This document shows positions 36,101 to 43,784 of a DNA stretch of 64,000 nucleotides, piece by piece. The stretch is from Bacteroidota bacterium (GTDB lineage: Bacteria; Bacteroidota; Bacteroidia; B-17B0; Aurantibacillaceae): the NCBI GenBank assembly GCA_017303905.1, contig JAFLBH010000003.1, forward strand, positions 248,001 to 312,000, given 5' to 3'. Below the pieces are notes generated by a model. The model ran no database searches, had not been told where the DNA came from, and saw only the letters and a list, made by a program, of their open reading frames with translations. Position numbers and translations under genes: made by a program. Every line of letters begins with the position of its first letter. Within the stretch, counting starts at the first letter, position 1.

Positions 36101-37618
36101 TAAAAGTTGAGATAAAATATTGCCTGATTTATCATCCGCAAAAGACAGTAACTGATCATTCACAACCGACATCGATAAATTAGCCGGCATCGGTAATCCT
36201 TTTTCATCACGAACTGTGATCGTCATTTTCACTTTCTCGCGTGGTAAATATTTTTCTTTTTCTGTTTCCACAGAGATTTTTAATTGGCGATCTTTATTCA
36301 CAAAGCTTAAACGCTCAGCGCGTGCAATACCTTTTGAATCAAATAAAGTGATTTGCGCCACACCCACCGGAAAGTTTTCAGTAGAAAAAACAAATTTGTT
36401 GCTACCGGGTTTTGCATTTACTAAAGTGGTATAGTAAGATTTGCCACGCATTTGTGCTACAACAGCTAACTCTTCCTTTTCAGTGGTATTAACGTTCACC
36501 GTAACTTCTCCGGGATTTGAATTATCTACCGACAGAGCGTATCCACGATTTAATCCTTCCGGTAATTTATACGTTTCCTTTATACCTTCCGGCTTTGTGA
36601 TTTTTACAAAATAGTCTTTTCCTAGAACAGGCGTAATATTAAAGGCTCCCATACCTTGATGAAAACTAGAGAAAGAAGTCAATTTATTTCCTTCAGCATC
36701 CACAACTTCACCTTCTACATCTGCAGGCTTATTGAATTCATTAAGCGCTTTAAAAGCTACACGGTTAGGCATACCGCATAACATATCGCCACCTTCCGGG
36801 AATAAAGTAAAATCAATTTTATTTAATACAATGGGAATAGAACGCGAAATACTTTCGGTACTTCCGTTATAATCAATCATCACATTTAATAAACCATCAT
36901 TTGTTTTTAAATCCTTTGGTAAATTAAATTTGATATAGCGCATACCATTCTCATCCGTCACATCAGCTTTCTCCACAAATTTTTGTCCGTTTAAATTACC
37001 AACCACTTTAATCTTATAATCGGATAATGGTTTATTTTCATTGGTATTTAACTCCAACTTCGCAATAACTTCATCGCCGGCACCAAAGGCTTTCTTTTCA
37101 AAATCCAGTTTCATTTTTAAGTTCGGCAATACCACATCCTGCACTTGAATTTCTTTTTCAAAATAATTCTCGTTGCCTTGATTTTTCATCCAATTAGTGT
37201 ACGCACGAATTTTATACAAACCACCTAAGGCTTCCTTATCTAAGGCAAAATCACCGGCTGCTTTACCGTTTTTAGCAATAATGTTGATTTTTTTCTCAAC
37301 GGTTCCTTTCGGACTGATTAACTCCACATGCACGATATCGCTTTTATCCGAAGGCTTTAATGATAAACCATCACGCACATAAGCGGCCAACCAAATATCA
37401 TCGCCGGGTTGGTAAAAAGGTTTATCCAATTGCAGATACACGCGGTCTTCAGGCGCGTGTGCATTATACTCGGTTAATTTCTTTTTTAATGACTTAATAA
37501 AGTCATTTTCGGCCGCCGCCTGATAAATCGAAGCAGGCGTAATCCAAGCCACAACGCTGGCAGTAATGGCTGCCACTGCAAAGATGTGGGTGAACTTTTT
37601 GGTTTTAGTGGTTTGCAT
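33197..37618 (-). CDS. Alpha-2-macroglobulin-like protein
   Basis: A 1473-residue exported protein. After a basic N-terminus and hydrophobic segment (HIFAVAAITASVVAWI), macroglobulin-like beta domains run from ~45 (YLQLDKPFYQPGDDIWL is split by the DK-x-Y-x-P pattern of MG1). Around residue 560-615 is a carboxypeptidase-regulatory-like segment, then a low-complexity Lys/Ala/Gln-rich linker (~640-750). The bait/thioester part has the thioester motif G-C-x-E-Q (PYGCFEQ) near residue 1000 followed by alpha/alpha-toroid repeats. Such proteins trap proteases in the periplasm or at the surface. The usual PBP1C partner gene is not next to it. Confidence 0.9.
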   Translation of the reverse strand: MQTTKTKKFTHIFAVAAITASVVAWITPASIYQAAAENDFIKSLKKKLTEYNAHAPEDRVYLQLDKPFYQPGDDIWLAAYVRDGLSLKPSDKSDIVHVELISPKGTVEKKINIIAKNGKAAGDFALDKEALGGLYKIRAYTNWMKNQGNENYFEKEIQVQDVVLPNLKMKLDFEKKAFGAGDEVIAKLELNTNENKPLSDYKIKVVGNLNGQKFVEKADVTDENGMRYIKFNLPKDLKTNDGLLNVMIDYNGSTESISRSIPIVLNKIDFTLFPEGGDMLCGMPNRVAFKALNEFNKPADVEGEVVDAEGNKLTSFSSFHQGMGAFNITPVLGKDYFVKITKPEGIKETYKLPEGLNRGYALSVDNSNPGEVTVNVNTTEKEELAVVAQMRGKSYYTTLVNAKPGSNKFVFSTENFPVGVAQITLFDSKGIARAERLSFVNKDRQLKISVETEKEKYLPREKVKMTITVRDEKGLPMPANLSMSVVNDQLLSFADDKSGNILSQLLLQQDIKEKIEEPSFYFNNKEPKADKALDFVMMTSGWRRFSWEKVMEDELPVINYLGERALIAGTVYNGENSTPIAGVKVKVYNGVEVETDANGKFLLKKVDLTAPVTLSFNNDGYYTQTQYLYDYNQNMTLYMYKKNYNYGYYKNRSRTKSSSAQDWDELAAVPVSEASGGAGEGKAMRMEKAPMMPGNALKKGDGPVGNAKPQDIIVADQKRDKDVAKEEAAKVVASSVADRRFDNKKKAALDDMEFEQQQQQIQTYYRARVYYAPKYENQQNVETRTDFRNTIYWNPNVEVGYSGKKTIEFYTSDDITSFRTTIEGLSNDGSIGRTEKNFFTQLPFAMSTKIPVEVATEDFVSIPLTLKNNTNGPLGGVISITAPDGLKELATIPSIQTIMPGAAKTIYLDYKVLDKIGYGEFVIGFKACGLGDEFKQKIKIAPKGFPVQASFSGQEVEKEYTFEVNKLVNGSLKATFTAFPNVVSDLMKGVEGILQEPYGCFEQTSCTAYPNAMVLDYMNATDSKDTKTLAKATDLLNRGYKRLTTFEASNKGYEWFGANPAHEGLTAYGLMEFMDMKKAGQDVDEKMLERTAKWLMGQKDGKGGFAREKHAYHDFGRISDDVLNGYIVYALSEAGYTDIKKEFETAYNKAKDTKDPYLMAMAANAAYSLKDNAKGNEMMNLLLNKQDKDGSFTGSTHSITYSQGNSLTIETTALSIMAILKSQEKNAGALSKAVQFLTSTRSGSGVFSSTQGTILALKSLTEFAKFSKKTTEDGTIVLYIDGKKVAEKEYKAGDKGEITLAGLEEHIKGDGKHTLKVKYVGVKTPLPYSVAVNWSTSLPKSDKECVIDLQTKLASNKANVGETVRLTSIISNKKNEEVPSTMAIIGIPAGFSVQPWQLKELQEKKVFDYYEIKGNNIAIYYRGMGPKASKEINLDLKAEMPGVYDAPASTAYLYYMNEFKTWTATDKVTISKS

Positions 37619-37717
37619 ATCTATAGTATTAAGGTTAAACTTTTCTATAGAGATGCAGGAGGCTTTAGAATTCCATAAACAGGCTCTAAAATATTTTTTA
37701 TGAGAGGAGAAAAGACC

Positions 37718-39577
37718 CTATTTAAGCTTTTGGGCAGCTTCGGTATTGGAAGGGTTAAGCTTTACAACTTCCCGGTAATTTTCTTTAGCCTTAGCCGTAT
37801 CGCCCATGGCTTCGTAGGTTTTAGCGAAACCTTGATAAATAGCCTCCGTTTCCAAACCGGCATCCAATGCCTTTTGGAACATGTTTAAACTTTTATCGAA
37901 TTGCTTGTTTTGATTATAGTCGTACATCAATAAACCATACGCATTATAAAACGCGATATCCATGTCGATGCACTTCTTTAAATAGTACTCGGCACTGTCC
38001 TTGTGATTTGTTTCGCGCATCACTATAGCTTTATAATAGTATAATTCCGTATTCTCTTTATAGGCCAAAGATGCATTGATATGCGGCAAAGCTGCATTGA
38101 AGTCATTAATCAGATAAACCAACACATATGATAAATAATTTCTAGAGTTCGCATAATTAGGTTCAACTTCAATTGACTTTTCCAAACATTGTCGTGCCAT
38201 TGATAATGCAGCGTTACGTTGTTCGGGTGTTGCCTGGGCTCCGAATTTTTCTACTTCTTTTACAATTTGCATACCCTTTTTATAATTCAGATAAGCGTTG
38301 TTTGGATATTTCGTCACATCCGCATCAACTATGGTATTAATATCTTTCCAGTCTGCCACGCGGGTAATAATAGAATAGGAAAACAATATCAAAACGATGA
38401 TCCCAACAGCTTTTATGTTTTTAGGAAGATCTTTTGATTTAAAATAATTAAATAACAGTCCCACCGCAGCGATGGCAATTCCGGCTGATGAAAAAAACGC
38501 GAAACGATCGGCAACAATTCCTACTGCGGGTTTTACAAAATTTAAATACATAGAAGAAGAGGCGCAAAACATAAATAGTCCGGTGAATATTACTAAGTCT
38601 TTCTTCAAAAAAGATTTTATTACGCCATAAGCTAAAGCAGGAAAAGCGATAATTCCCAACCATCCATAGCTTCCAATTTTAAGAATTGTAATGGTGTCGT
38701 AGCCGTAATAACATACTTGCTTAATCGGATACACGCATTGCACGATGTAAAAACCGAGCGAGTTAAACATGGCAATGACGCGGTGCAGCATCCCTTTATT
38801 AAAGTACATAGGATTTTCGAAATAGTATAACACACGCTTGGTTTCTTCTATCGCAATCATGCCCTTCTTAGTTGCCTTAAATAAATACAATGAAACAATC
38901 ATCGCCACAATGCTTAATGCGATCCATTTAAATCGACCCGAATCCTTCACAAAAAACACAGCAGGAATGATGGCTATAAAAGGTAAAGCATCAAACTTCG
39001 ACAGAAAAGCCAGGTAAAAATGAACAACAGAAAAAATAAGATACTGCCATTTTTTAAAACCTGATTCGTAAAAATAATAATAGGCTTTAAATCCTGCCAT
39101 ACTAAATATAAAACTTAGCAGGATATCTCGATTCTTTAAACTGGCAACCACTTCGGTATGAATTGGCATGGCTGCAAACAACAAGGTTATATAAAACGGT
39201 AGATTCGGATTATAATCTTTGAATAAAAGTTGTAGTAAACGATAAAACAAAAACAAACTAATGACATAAAGCAAAAGATTAAAAAAGTGGGATGTGCCGG
39301 GCTTTACTTCAAATAATTCGTGCTCGATGGCATATGAAATTTTAACAAGCGGACGATAATCGAACTGATAATCTTCGGAGCTTCCGATATAAAATGATTT
39401 GAGAATTTTCGGAATTGCTTTTAGTCCTTGGGCGGTGAGATTCTCAGGTTGCGTAACAATCGAGTCATCCAACGAGTAACCATTTTTAAGGGCGTTAAAG
39501 TAAAGCACAAAAACAACCCCAAGAATAATCAGGCGTTCTTTATTGAAGTAAGATTTCAATTGTGCGATACGACTCAT
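37718..39577 (-). CDS. TMTC-like membrane protein with C-terminal TPR repeats
   Basis: A 619-residue protein. The first ~400 residues hold about ten hydrophobic helices with a short acidic loop DDS early (YSLDDSIVT, ~34-42), as in GT-C glycosyltransferases of the PMT/TMTC type. From ~430 to the end there are TPR-like repeats (NYANSRNYLSYVL, AYNAYGLLMYDYNQNKQFDKS split into helix pairs, EAIYQGFAKTYEAMGD). It may transfer a sugar to exported proteins, by analogy only. It lies alone between the A2M gene and nrdJ, on the opposite strand from nrdJ. Confidence 0.72.
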   Translation of the reverse strand: MSRIAQLKSYFNKERLIILGVVFVLYFNALKNGYSLDDSIVTQPENLTAQGLKAIPKILKSFYIGSSEDYQFDYRPLVKISYAIEHELFEVKPGTSHFFNLLLYVISLFLFYRLLQLLFKDYNPNLPFYITLLFAAMPIHTEVVASLKNRDILLSFIFSMAGFKAYYYFYESGFKKWQYLIFSVVHFYLAFLSKFDALPFIAIIPAVFFVKDSGRFKWIALSIVAMIVSLYLFKATKKGMIAIEETKRVLYYFENPMYFNKGMLHRVIAMFNSLGFYIVQCVYPIKQVCYYGYDTITILKIGSYGWLGIIAFPALAYGVIKSFLKKDLVIFTGLFMFCASSSMYLNFVKPAVGIVADRFAFFSSAGIAIAAVGLLFNYFKSKDLPKNIKAVGIIVLILFSYSIITRVADWKDINTIVDADVTKYPNNAYLNYKKGMQIVKEVEKFGAQATPEQRNAALSMARQCLEKSIEVEPNYANSRNYLSYVLVYLINDFNAALPHINASLAYKENTELYYYKAIVMRETNHKDSAEYYLKKCIDMDIAFYNAYGLLMYDYNQNKQFDKSLNMFQKALDAGLETEAIYQGFAKTYEAMGDTAKAKENYREVVKLNPSNTEAAQKLK

Positions 39578-39690
39578 TTGTTAACGAAGATAGCCAATAA
39601 TTTTAAGATAATTTAGCAATTAGCTTACTGCTAAAAATCATAAGACGAGCCTAGGAATTCGGCCTGTTTTTTACTAATTTTAGTAGACCA

Positions 39691-41436
39691 ATGAAAACAT
39701 TAAACGCAAATGCCCTCAGAGTTTTAGAAAGTCGTTATCTACTTAAGAATTCCGATGGAAGCATTGTGGAAACACCCGAGCAACTCTTTAAGCGAGTAGC
39801 GCATCATATTGCTAATGCCGAGCATCTACTTAACAACTCAGAACAACAGTTGTATTGGGAAAAGGAATTCTTTGCAGTTATGAGTCGCTTGGAATTTCTT
39901 CCCAACTCACCTACTCTTATGAATGCCGGTCTGCCCTTGAATCAATTAAGCGCTTGTTTTGTATTACCGGTTGAAGATAGTATTGCAGATATTTTTACCA
40001 CATTAAAGAATACTGCCCTTATTCAACAAAGCGGCGGTGGTACCGGCTTTAATTTTTCAGCCTTAAGACACAACGGTGATTTTATTAATTCGAGCCATGG
40101 TTACTCTACCGGTCCGATTTCATTCATGAAAATTTTTGATGCTGCAACAGACAACATCAAGCAAGGCGGAAAAAGAAGAGGTGCTAATATGGGCATTTTG
40201 AATATTGACCATCCGGATATTGAAGAATTCATTGAACTAAAAAATGTGGAAGGTGTTCTCAGCAATTTTAATATTTCGGTTGGCATAACAGATGCATTTA
40301 TGATTGCAGTAGAAAAAAATGCAGATTGGGAATTGAAACATCCGATTAGCAGAAAAAGCATCAAAAGTATTCCGGCGCGTGCATTATGGAATAAAATCAT
40401 CTCTAATGCCTGGCTCACCGGCGACCCCGGATTAATCTTTTTAGACACGATTAACGAAAGCAACCCTACTCCGAAGATTGGAGCTATTACTTGCACAAAT
40501 CCCTGCGGAGAAGTTCCTTTACTTTCGTATGAAGCCTGTAATTTAGGTTCGATAGATGTTGCCAAATTTTACGATGAAAAGAAAAACAAAATAGATTACG
40601 AACGATTAGAAAAATGTATTACAACGGCTATTCGTTTTTTGGATAATGTAATTGAAGTAAACAATTATGTAATTCCCGAAATAAAAACGATGGTGAAAGG
40701 CAATCGTAAAATAGGATTAGGCATTATGGGTTGGGCCGAATTACTTATTAAGTTAGAAACTCCTTATGCCTCCGAAAAAGCGGTGAAGCTAGGAGAAGAA
40801 CTGATGGCATTTATCAATGAGAAAAGTTTTGATGCGTCTCAAAAATTAGCGGAAGAAAGAGGCGTATTCAAAAATTGGGATAATAGCATCTACAATGAAA
40901 ATGTTAAACTTAGAAATGCAACAAGAACAAGTATTGCTCCTACCGGAACCATTTCAATCATTGCAGGAACCAGTTCTTCAATTGAACCATTATTTGCATT
41001 AGCAATTCACAGAGAGAATGTATTGAATAACGAAACCCTCACCGAAATAAATGAAGCGTGTTTAATTTATTTAAAACGGAAGAATTTATTAACGGATGAA
41101 ATTGTTTCCGAAATAAAAAAATCAGGCTCCATTCAAAACACAGGTTTGCCGAATGAAATAAAAGAATTATTTAAAACATCCTTAGAGATTGAACCATACT
41201 GGCACATTCAACATCAGGTAGCCTTTCAGAAGCACACCGACAATGCCGTATCAAAAACCATTAATTTACCGGGCGGTGCAACAGTGACAGACGTTGAAAA
41301 CGCTTATTTAACTGCCTGGAAAAATAAAGCCAAAGGAATTACAATTTATCGCTATGGTTCAAAATCGCAACAAGTTTTACATAGCGGAACTGAGGAAACA
41401 GAAAATCAAGGTTCGTGTAAAGTATGCGTGAATTAA
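39691..41436 (+). CDS. nrdJ: Adenosylcobalamin-dependent (class II) ribonucleotide reductase
   Basis: A 581-residue class II reductase that makes deoxyribonucleotides with adenosylcobalamin as radical source, needing neither oxygen nor a small subunit. The radical triad Asn270-x-Cys272-x-Glu274 lies in NPCGE; redox Cys candidates are Cys89 (LSACF) and Cys283 (EACNL). Other marks are QQSGGGTGFNFS (112-123) and the PTGTIS stretch (~415). The C-terminus ends in C-x-x-C (CKVC), the swinging-arm pair that is re-reduced by thioredoxin. It is shorter than the ~700-800-residue forms. No cobalamin riboswitch is visible upstream. Its stop overlaps the convergent nth stop by 4 bp. Confidence 0.92.
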   Translation: MKTLNANALRVLESRYLLKNSDGSIVETPEQLFKRVAHHIANAEHLLNNSEQQLYWEKEFFAVMSRLEFLPNSPTLMNAGLPLNQLSACFVLPVEDSIADIFTTLKNTALIQQSGGGTGFNFSALRHNGDFINSSHGYSTGPISFMKIFDAATDNIKQGGKRRGANMGILNIDHPDIEEFIELKNVEGVLSNFNISVGITDAFMIAVEKNADWELKHPISRKSIKSIPARALWNKIISNAWLTGDPGLIFLDTINESNPTPKIGAITCTNPCGEVPLLSYEACNLGSIDVAKFYDEKKNKIDYERLEKCITTAIRFLDNVIEVNNYVIPEIKTMVKGNRKIGLGIMGWAELLIKLETPYASEKAVKLGEELMAFINEKSFDASQKLAEERGVFKNWDNSIYNENVKLRNATRTSIAPTGTISIIAGTSSSIEPLFALAIHRENVLNNETLTEINEACLIYLKRKNLLTDEIVSEIKKSGSIQNTGLPNEIKELFKTSLEIEPYWHIQHQVAFQKHTDNAVSKTINLPGGATVTDVENAYLTAWKNKAKGITIYRYGSKSQQVLHSGTEETENQGSCKVCVN

Positions 41437-42059
41437 AGTAAAGTTTTTGTATAAGCACACGCGCTTTTCATCACACAATCACCGCACTTTGGATTAGTTG
41501 GTCTACATATTTCCCGACCTAAAAAAGAAATAGCCATTCCTACTTCTCCCCAATCCTTCTCAGGGATATGCTGCATGATTTGCAGTTCGATTTTTTTTGG
41601 ATCAGTTCCACTCGCAATACCAATTCGCGGTGCAACGCGCACAACATGTAAGTCAACAATAACGCCCTCCGCCTTCACACCTGCTCCTCGCATAATCACA
41701 TTCGCCGACTTCCTGCCAATTCCCGGGAGTTTTGTAAGTTCTTCCATACTAAGCGGAATGTTTTTATCTGTCTTTACTATTTGAGCTAACTTAAGCAGCC
41801 AGTTTGTTTTATTACCAAAATTGCGCACTTTACCAATGAACGGATAAAGAGATTCAGCATTTGCTTTTGCAAGAGAAGGCATATCAGGAAAAGCCTTAAA
41901 AAAAGCCGGAGCAATTTCGTTAATGTGCTTATCTGAATCTTGCGCAGACAAAACTACCACAACCAACAATTGATATAAATTCTCGTAATTAAGAGGATGA
42001 TGTTTACCCCTATATTTTTTTATTAAGGGCGCGAATGCTGTTTTCCAATCGGTGGCCAT
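41433..42059 (-). CDS. nth: Endonuclease III-type DNA glycosylase/AP lyase
   Basis: A 208-residue base-excision repair enzyme that removes oxidised pyrimidines. The helix-hairpin-helix LPGIGRKSAN (111-120) contains the catalytic Lys117, and Asp136 (VDLHVVRV) is the second catalytic residue. The 4Fe-4S cluster ligands are Cys185, Cys192, Cys195 and Cys201 with the canonical C-x6-C-x2-C-x5-C spacing. It lies 13 bp downstream of era on the same strand, so the two are likely co-transcribed. Confidence 0.93.
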   Translation of the reverse strand: MATDWKTAFAPLIKKYRGKHHPLNYENLYQLLVVVVLSAQDSDKHINEIAPAFFKAFPDMPSLAKANAESLYPFIGKVRNFGNKTNWLLKLAQIVKTDKNIPLSMEELTKLPGIGRKSANVIMRGAGVKAEGVIVDLHVVRVAPRIGIASGTDPKKIELQIMQHIPEKDWGEVGMAISFLGREICRPTNPKCGDCVMKSACAYTKTLL

Positions 42060-42072
42060 TTACTTTATTTTA

Positions 42073-42963
42073 TTAATATCCAAAATGCTTTAATCGATTA
42101 TCGTTGCTACGCCAATCTTTATCCACTTTCACAAATAGTTCAAGAAAAATTTTCTTTCCAAAAAACTTCTCCGCTTCCTCACGCGCCATGGTTCCCAATT
42201 TTTTCAGTGCTTCACCTTTATGCCCGATGATAATTCCTTTTTGACTATCACGCTCCACTAAAATATCAGCCTGTATACGAATAATGTTAGGCTCTTCTTT
42301 AAAAGAATTCACAATCACCTCAACACTATAAGGTATTTCCTTCTTGTAATTGAGTAATATTTTCTCTCGAATAATTTCACTTACAAAGAAACGTTCCGGT
42401 TTATCCGTTAATTGATCTTTATCGTAGAATGGCTCCCCGGGAGGAAGCAACTCAATAATTTTATTCATTACCTGATCAAGGTTAAACTTTTCAAGTGCTG
42501 AAATAGCTAATATTTGTGCATTCGGTAATTTAATCTTCCACTCTTCTGCCTTTTGGGCAACCTTCTCCTGGGTAGCGGCATCCACTTTATTAATTAGCAA
42601 AAGAATTGGCGTACTTGTTTTACGAAGCTTCTCAACGTACTCGGGTTGTAATTCAATATCCTCAAATACATCTGTTATAAGCAAAAAAACATCGGCATCA
42701 CTAAGTGCACTAATTACAAATTGCATCATTTTCTCTTGCAACTTGTAATTTGGTTTGAGAATACCCGGTGTATCCGAAAATACTATTTGATAATTTTCAC
42801 CGCTAACAATACCCATAATACGGTGACGGGTGGTTTGTGCTTTAGAGGTAATAATACTTAAACGCTCGCCAATAAGCGCGTTCATAAGGGTAGATTTACC
42901 CACGTTTGGACAACCTATAATGTTGACAAAGCCTGCTTTATGTGATTGTAGAGTGATGTTAAT
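42073..42963 (-). CDS. era: GTPase Era, with no canonical start codon
   Basis: Era binds 16S rRNA during small-subunit assembly. G1 is GCPNVGKST, G3 DTPG, G4 NKVD, and the C-terminal KH domain is seen in IIIGHKGEALKKLG. The conserved N-terminus HKAGFVNIIG is encoded upstream of GTG 42903, so that GTG cannot be the true start, as it would cut into the P-loop. Between the in-frame stop at 43014 and HKAGF there is no ATG, GTG or TTG. I place the start tentatively at ATT 42963 (INITLQSHKAGF); ATC 42957 or CTA 42951 are alternatives, and the family normally starts two or three residues before HKAGF. A point change or sequencing error is possible. The tRNA promoter on the other strand overlaps this end. 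Confidence 0.85.
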   Translation of the reverse strand: MNITLQSHKAGFVNIIGCPNVGKSTLMNALIGERLSIITSKAQTTRHRIMGIVSGENYQIVFSDTPGILKPNYKLQEKMMQFVISALSDADVFLLITDVFEDIELQPEYVEKLRKTSTPILLLINKVDAATQEKVAQKAEEWKIKLPNAQILAISALEKFNLDQVMNKIIELLPPGEPFYDKDQLTDKPERFFVSEIIREKILLNYKKEIPYSVEVIVNSFKEEPNIIRIQADILVERDSQKGIIIGHKGEALKKLGTMAREEAEKFFGKKIFLELFVKVDKDWRSNDNRLKHFGY

Positions 42964-42972
42964 AAGATTTAT

Positions 42973-43003
42973 TTTGTTTACAAAGAAAGTAAATATATCT
43001 TTG
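42973..43003 (+). promoter_or_regulatory. Strong Bacteroidota-type promoter for the initiator tRNA locus
   Basis: TTTG at 42973-42976 and TATCTTTG at 42996-43003 are separated by exactly 19 nt, a full match to the Bacteroidota -33/-7 consensus (TTTG-N19-TAnnTTTG). Transcription would start near 43009, about 155 bp before the intact tRNA and 55 bp before the broken copy, so both would be in one precursor. It overlaps the 5' end of the oppositely oriented era. Confidence 0.75.
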
Positions 43004-43062
43004 CCCCCGAATTAAGGTAACAACTTAATTTAAACAAGTCAGTTCTTTAACTAAAAATATAG

Positions 43063-43123
43063 TGCGGGATAGAGTCGCGAGGTTACACTCGCGATGGCGA
43101 GTAAACCTCGCCACAGGGGTTAG
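43063..43123 (+). pseudogene. Interrupted 5' copy of the initiator tRNA
   Basis: TGCGGGATAGAG (43063-43074) is identical to the first 12 bases of the intact tRNA and its upstream flank is also copied (43052-43074 equals 43152-43174, exactly 100 bp apart). A 39-bp palindromic block (43075-43113) then splits it, and CAGGGGTTAG (43114-43123), nearly identical to the next tRNA bases CAGGGGTAG, continues on the far side. After that the tRNA likeness stops. It cannot fold as a tRNA. Confidence 0.7.
43075..43113. repeat. 39-bp palindromic insertion inside the broken tRNA copy
   Basis: The block contains GAGGTTACACTCGC followed by GCGAGTAAACCTC, an imperfect inverted repeat, preceded by a TCGCGA. 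It sits precisely inside the D-arm region of the tRNA copy. Such small palindromes look like a mobile interspersed element, but only this one copy was found here. Confidence 0.55.
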
Positions 43124-43162
43124 AAAACTAAAAAAAAAGTTCTTTTGAAATTAAAAATATAG

Positions 43163-43237
<75 letters not shown>

Positions 43238-43240
43238 AAG

Positions 43241-43269
43241 AAAACCTAGGCAAAAGCCTAGGTTTTTTT
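43241..43269 (+). terminator. Intrinsic terminator after the initiator tRNA
   Basis: Stem AAAACCTAGGC / GCCTAGGTTTT (43241-43251 and 43256-43266) with an AAAA loop and a T-run to 43269. Perfect 11-bp pairing. Confidence 0.9.
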
Positions 43270-43292
43270 ATTTGGCTTACATAGTATAATGT

Positions 43293-43568
43293 ATGGAATA
43301 TGTAGTTTACATTTTATATTCACCAACATCCAAAAGAAACTATACCGGATATACCAACAATCTTATTCTAAGATTTGCCTCCCATAATATCTTTGGCAAA
43401 GACAGTACAAGACATTATCGACCTTGGATTGTGATACATGTTGAGTTCTTTAGCAGCAAAGAAGAAGCCCTGAAAAAAGAAAAATATTATAAATCCGGAA
43501 GGGGTTCAATTATTAAAAACACTATCATAAATGATTTTTTAACTCAATGGGCTCATACCCTTCCCTAA
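43293..43568 (+). CDS. GIY-YIG nuclease domain protein, C-terminus encoded by tRNA sequence
   Basis: A 91-residue single-domain GIY-YIG protein. The signature is YVVYILYSP (residues 3-11), NYTGYTNNLILRFASH (~16-31; Tyr, Arg and His of the fold) and the helix EEALKKEKYYKSGRG (~57-71), as in stand-alone UPF0213/YhbQ-like proteins, not UvrC. Its last residues (WAHTLP) and stop are read from the anticodon-arm part of a tRNA-fMet fragment. It lies 24 bp after the tRNA terminator with no clear ribosome-binding site. It could be a mobile or homing-like nuclease gene or a domesticated one; activity is inferred. Confidence 0.8.
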   Translation: MEYVVYILYSPTSKRNYTGYTNNLILRFASHNIFGKDSTRHYRPWIVIHVEFFSSKEEALKKEKYYKSGRGSIIKNTIINDFLTQWAHTLP

Positions 43569-43606
43569 TGGGAAGGGCGGGTGTTCGAATCACTCTCCCG
43601 CTACCA
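43548..43606 (+). pseudogene. 3' half of an initiator tRNA (fragment, second copy)
   Basis: TGGGCTCATACCC resembles the anticodon arm of the intact tRNA; a 14-bp insertion (with TTCCC/GGGAA) follows, then 38 bp (43578-43615) identical to 43209-43246, that is the T-arm, acceptor 3' strand, CCA and the start of the terminator. No 5' half precedes it, since the bases upstream code for the GIY-YIG protein. It cannot be a functional tRNA. Confidence 0.75.
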
Positions 43607-43610
43607 AAGA

Positions 43611-43640
43611 AAACCCATCGGAGTAACCGATGGGTTTTTT
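43611..43640 (+). terminator. Intrinsic terminator after the GIY-YIG gene and tRNA fragment
   Basis: Perfect stem AAACCCATCGG / CCGATGGGTTT (43611-43621, 43627-43637) with T-run to 43640. The first bases are shared with the terminator of the intact tRNA but the loop-proximal sequence is different. Confidence 0.9.
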
Positions 43641-43694
43641 ATTTTGAGCCTGAGCCAAGCTATGCTTGAGCGAAAGGCAAAAAATAAAAAACAC

Positions 43695-43717
43695 AATCAC
43701 GCTAGCGCGTGATTGGT
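43695..43717. repeat. Small palindrome between tRNA fragments
   Basis: AATCACGC followed by GCGTGATT (around 43696-43715) forms a near-perfect hairpin with a GCTAGC centre. Together with the CAAGC/GCTTG pair near 43663-43676, it fills most of the 150-bp segment between the second and third 3' tRNA copies. There is no gene here. Confidence 0.5.
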
Positions 43718-43758
43718 TTTCGTTGAGTTAAAGCCTTTATTAAGTGATCAATGCTATT

Positions 43759-43777
43759 AATCACTCTCCCGCTACCA
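43759..43777 (+). pseudogene. 3' end of an initiator tRNA (fragment, third copy)
   Basis: AATCACTCTCCCGCTACCA repeats the last 19 bases of the tRNA, including the CCA, with the following AAAGAAAA also copied. Only this tail remains; the bases before it do not resemble the tRNA. Its distance from the same point in the second copy is 171 bp, and from that copy to the intact tRNA 369 bp. Confidence 0.65.
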
Positions 43778-43784
43778 AAGAAAA

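Noticed and set aside
39578..39690. Possible cobalamin riboswitch upstream of nrdJ
   Set aside because: The gap is only ~110 bp and lacks the B12-box; only a small TACTAA/TTAGTA inversion is present.
42073..42903. era starting at GTG 42903
   Set aside because: This would remove the conserved N-terminus and the first part of the P-loop, which are clearly encoded just upstream in the same frame.
43293..43568. UvrC (excinuclease) suggested by the GIY-YIG fold
   Set aside because: Only 91 residues, lacking the UVR, RNase H and helix-hairpin-helix parts of UvrC.
43548..43606. A second functional tRNA
   Set aside because: No acceptor 5' strand or D-arm precedes it and a 14-bp insertion splits the anticodon arm from the T-arm.
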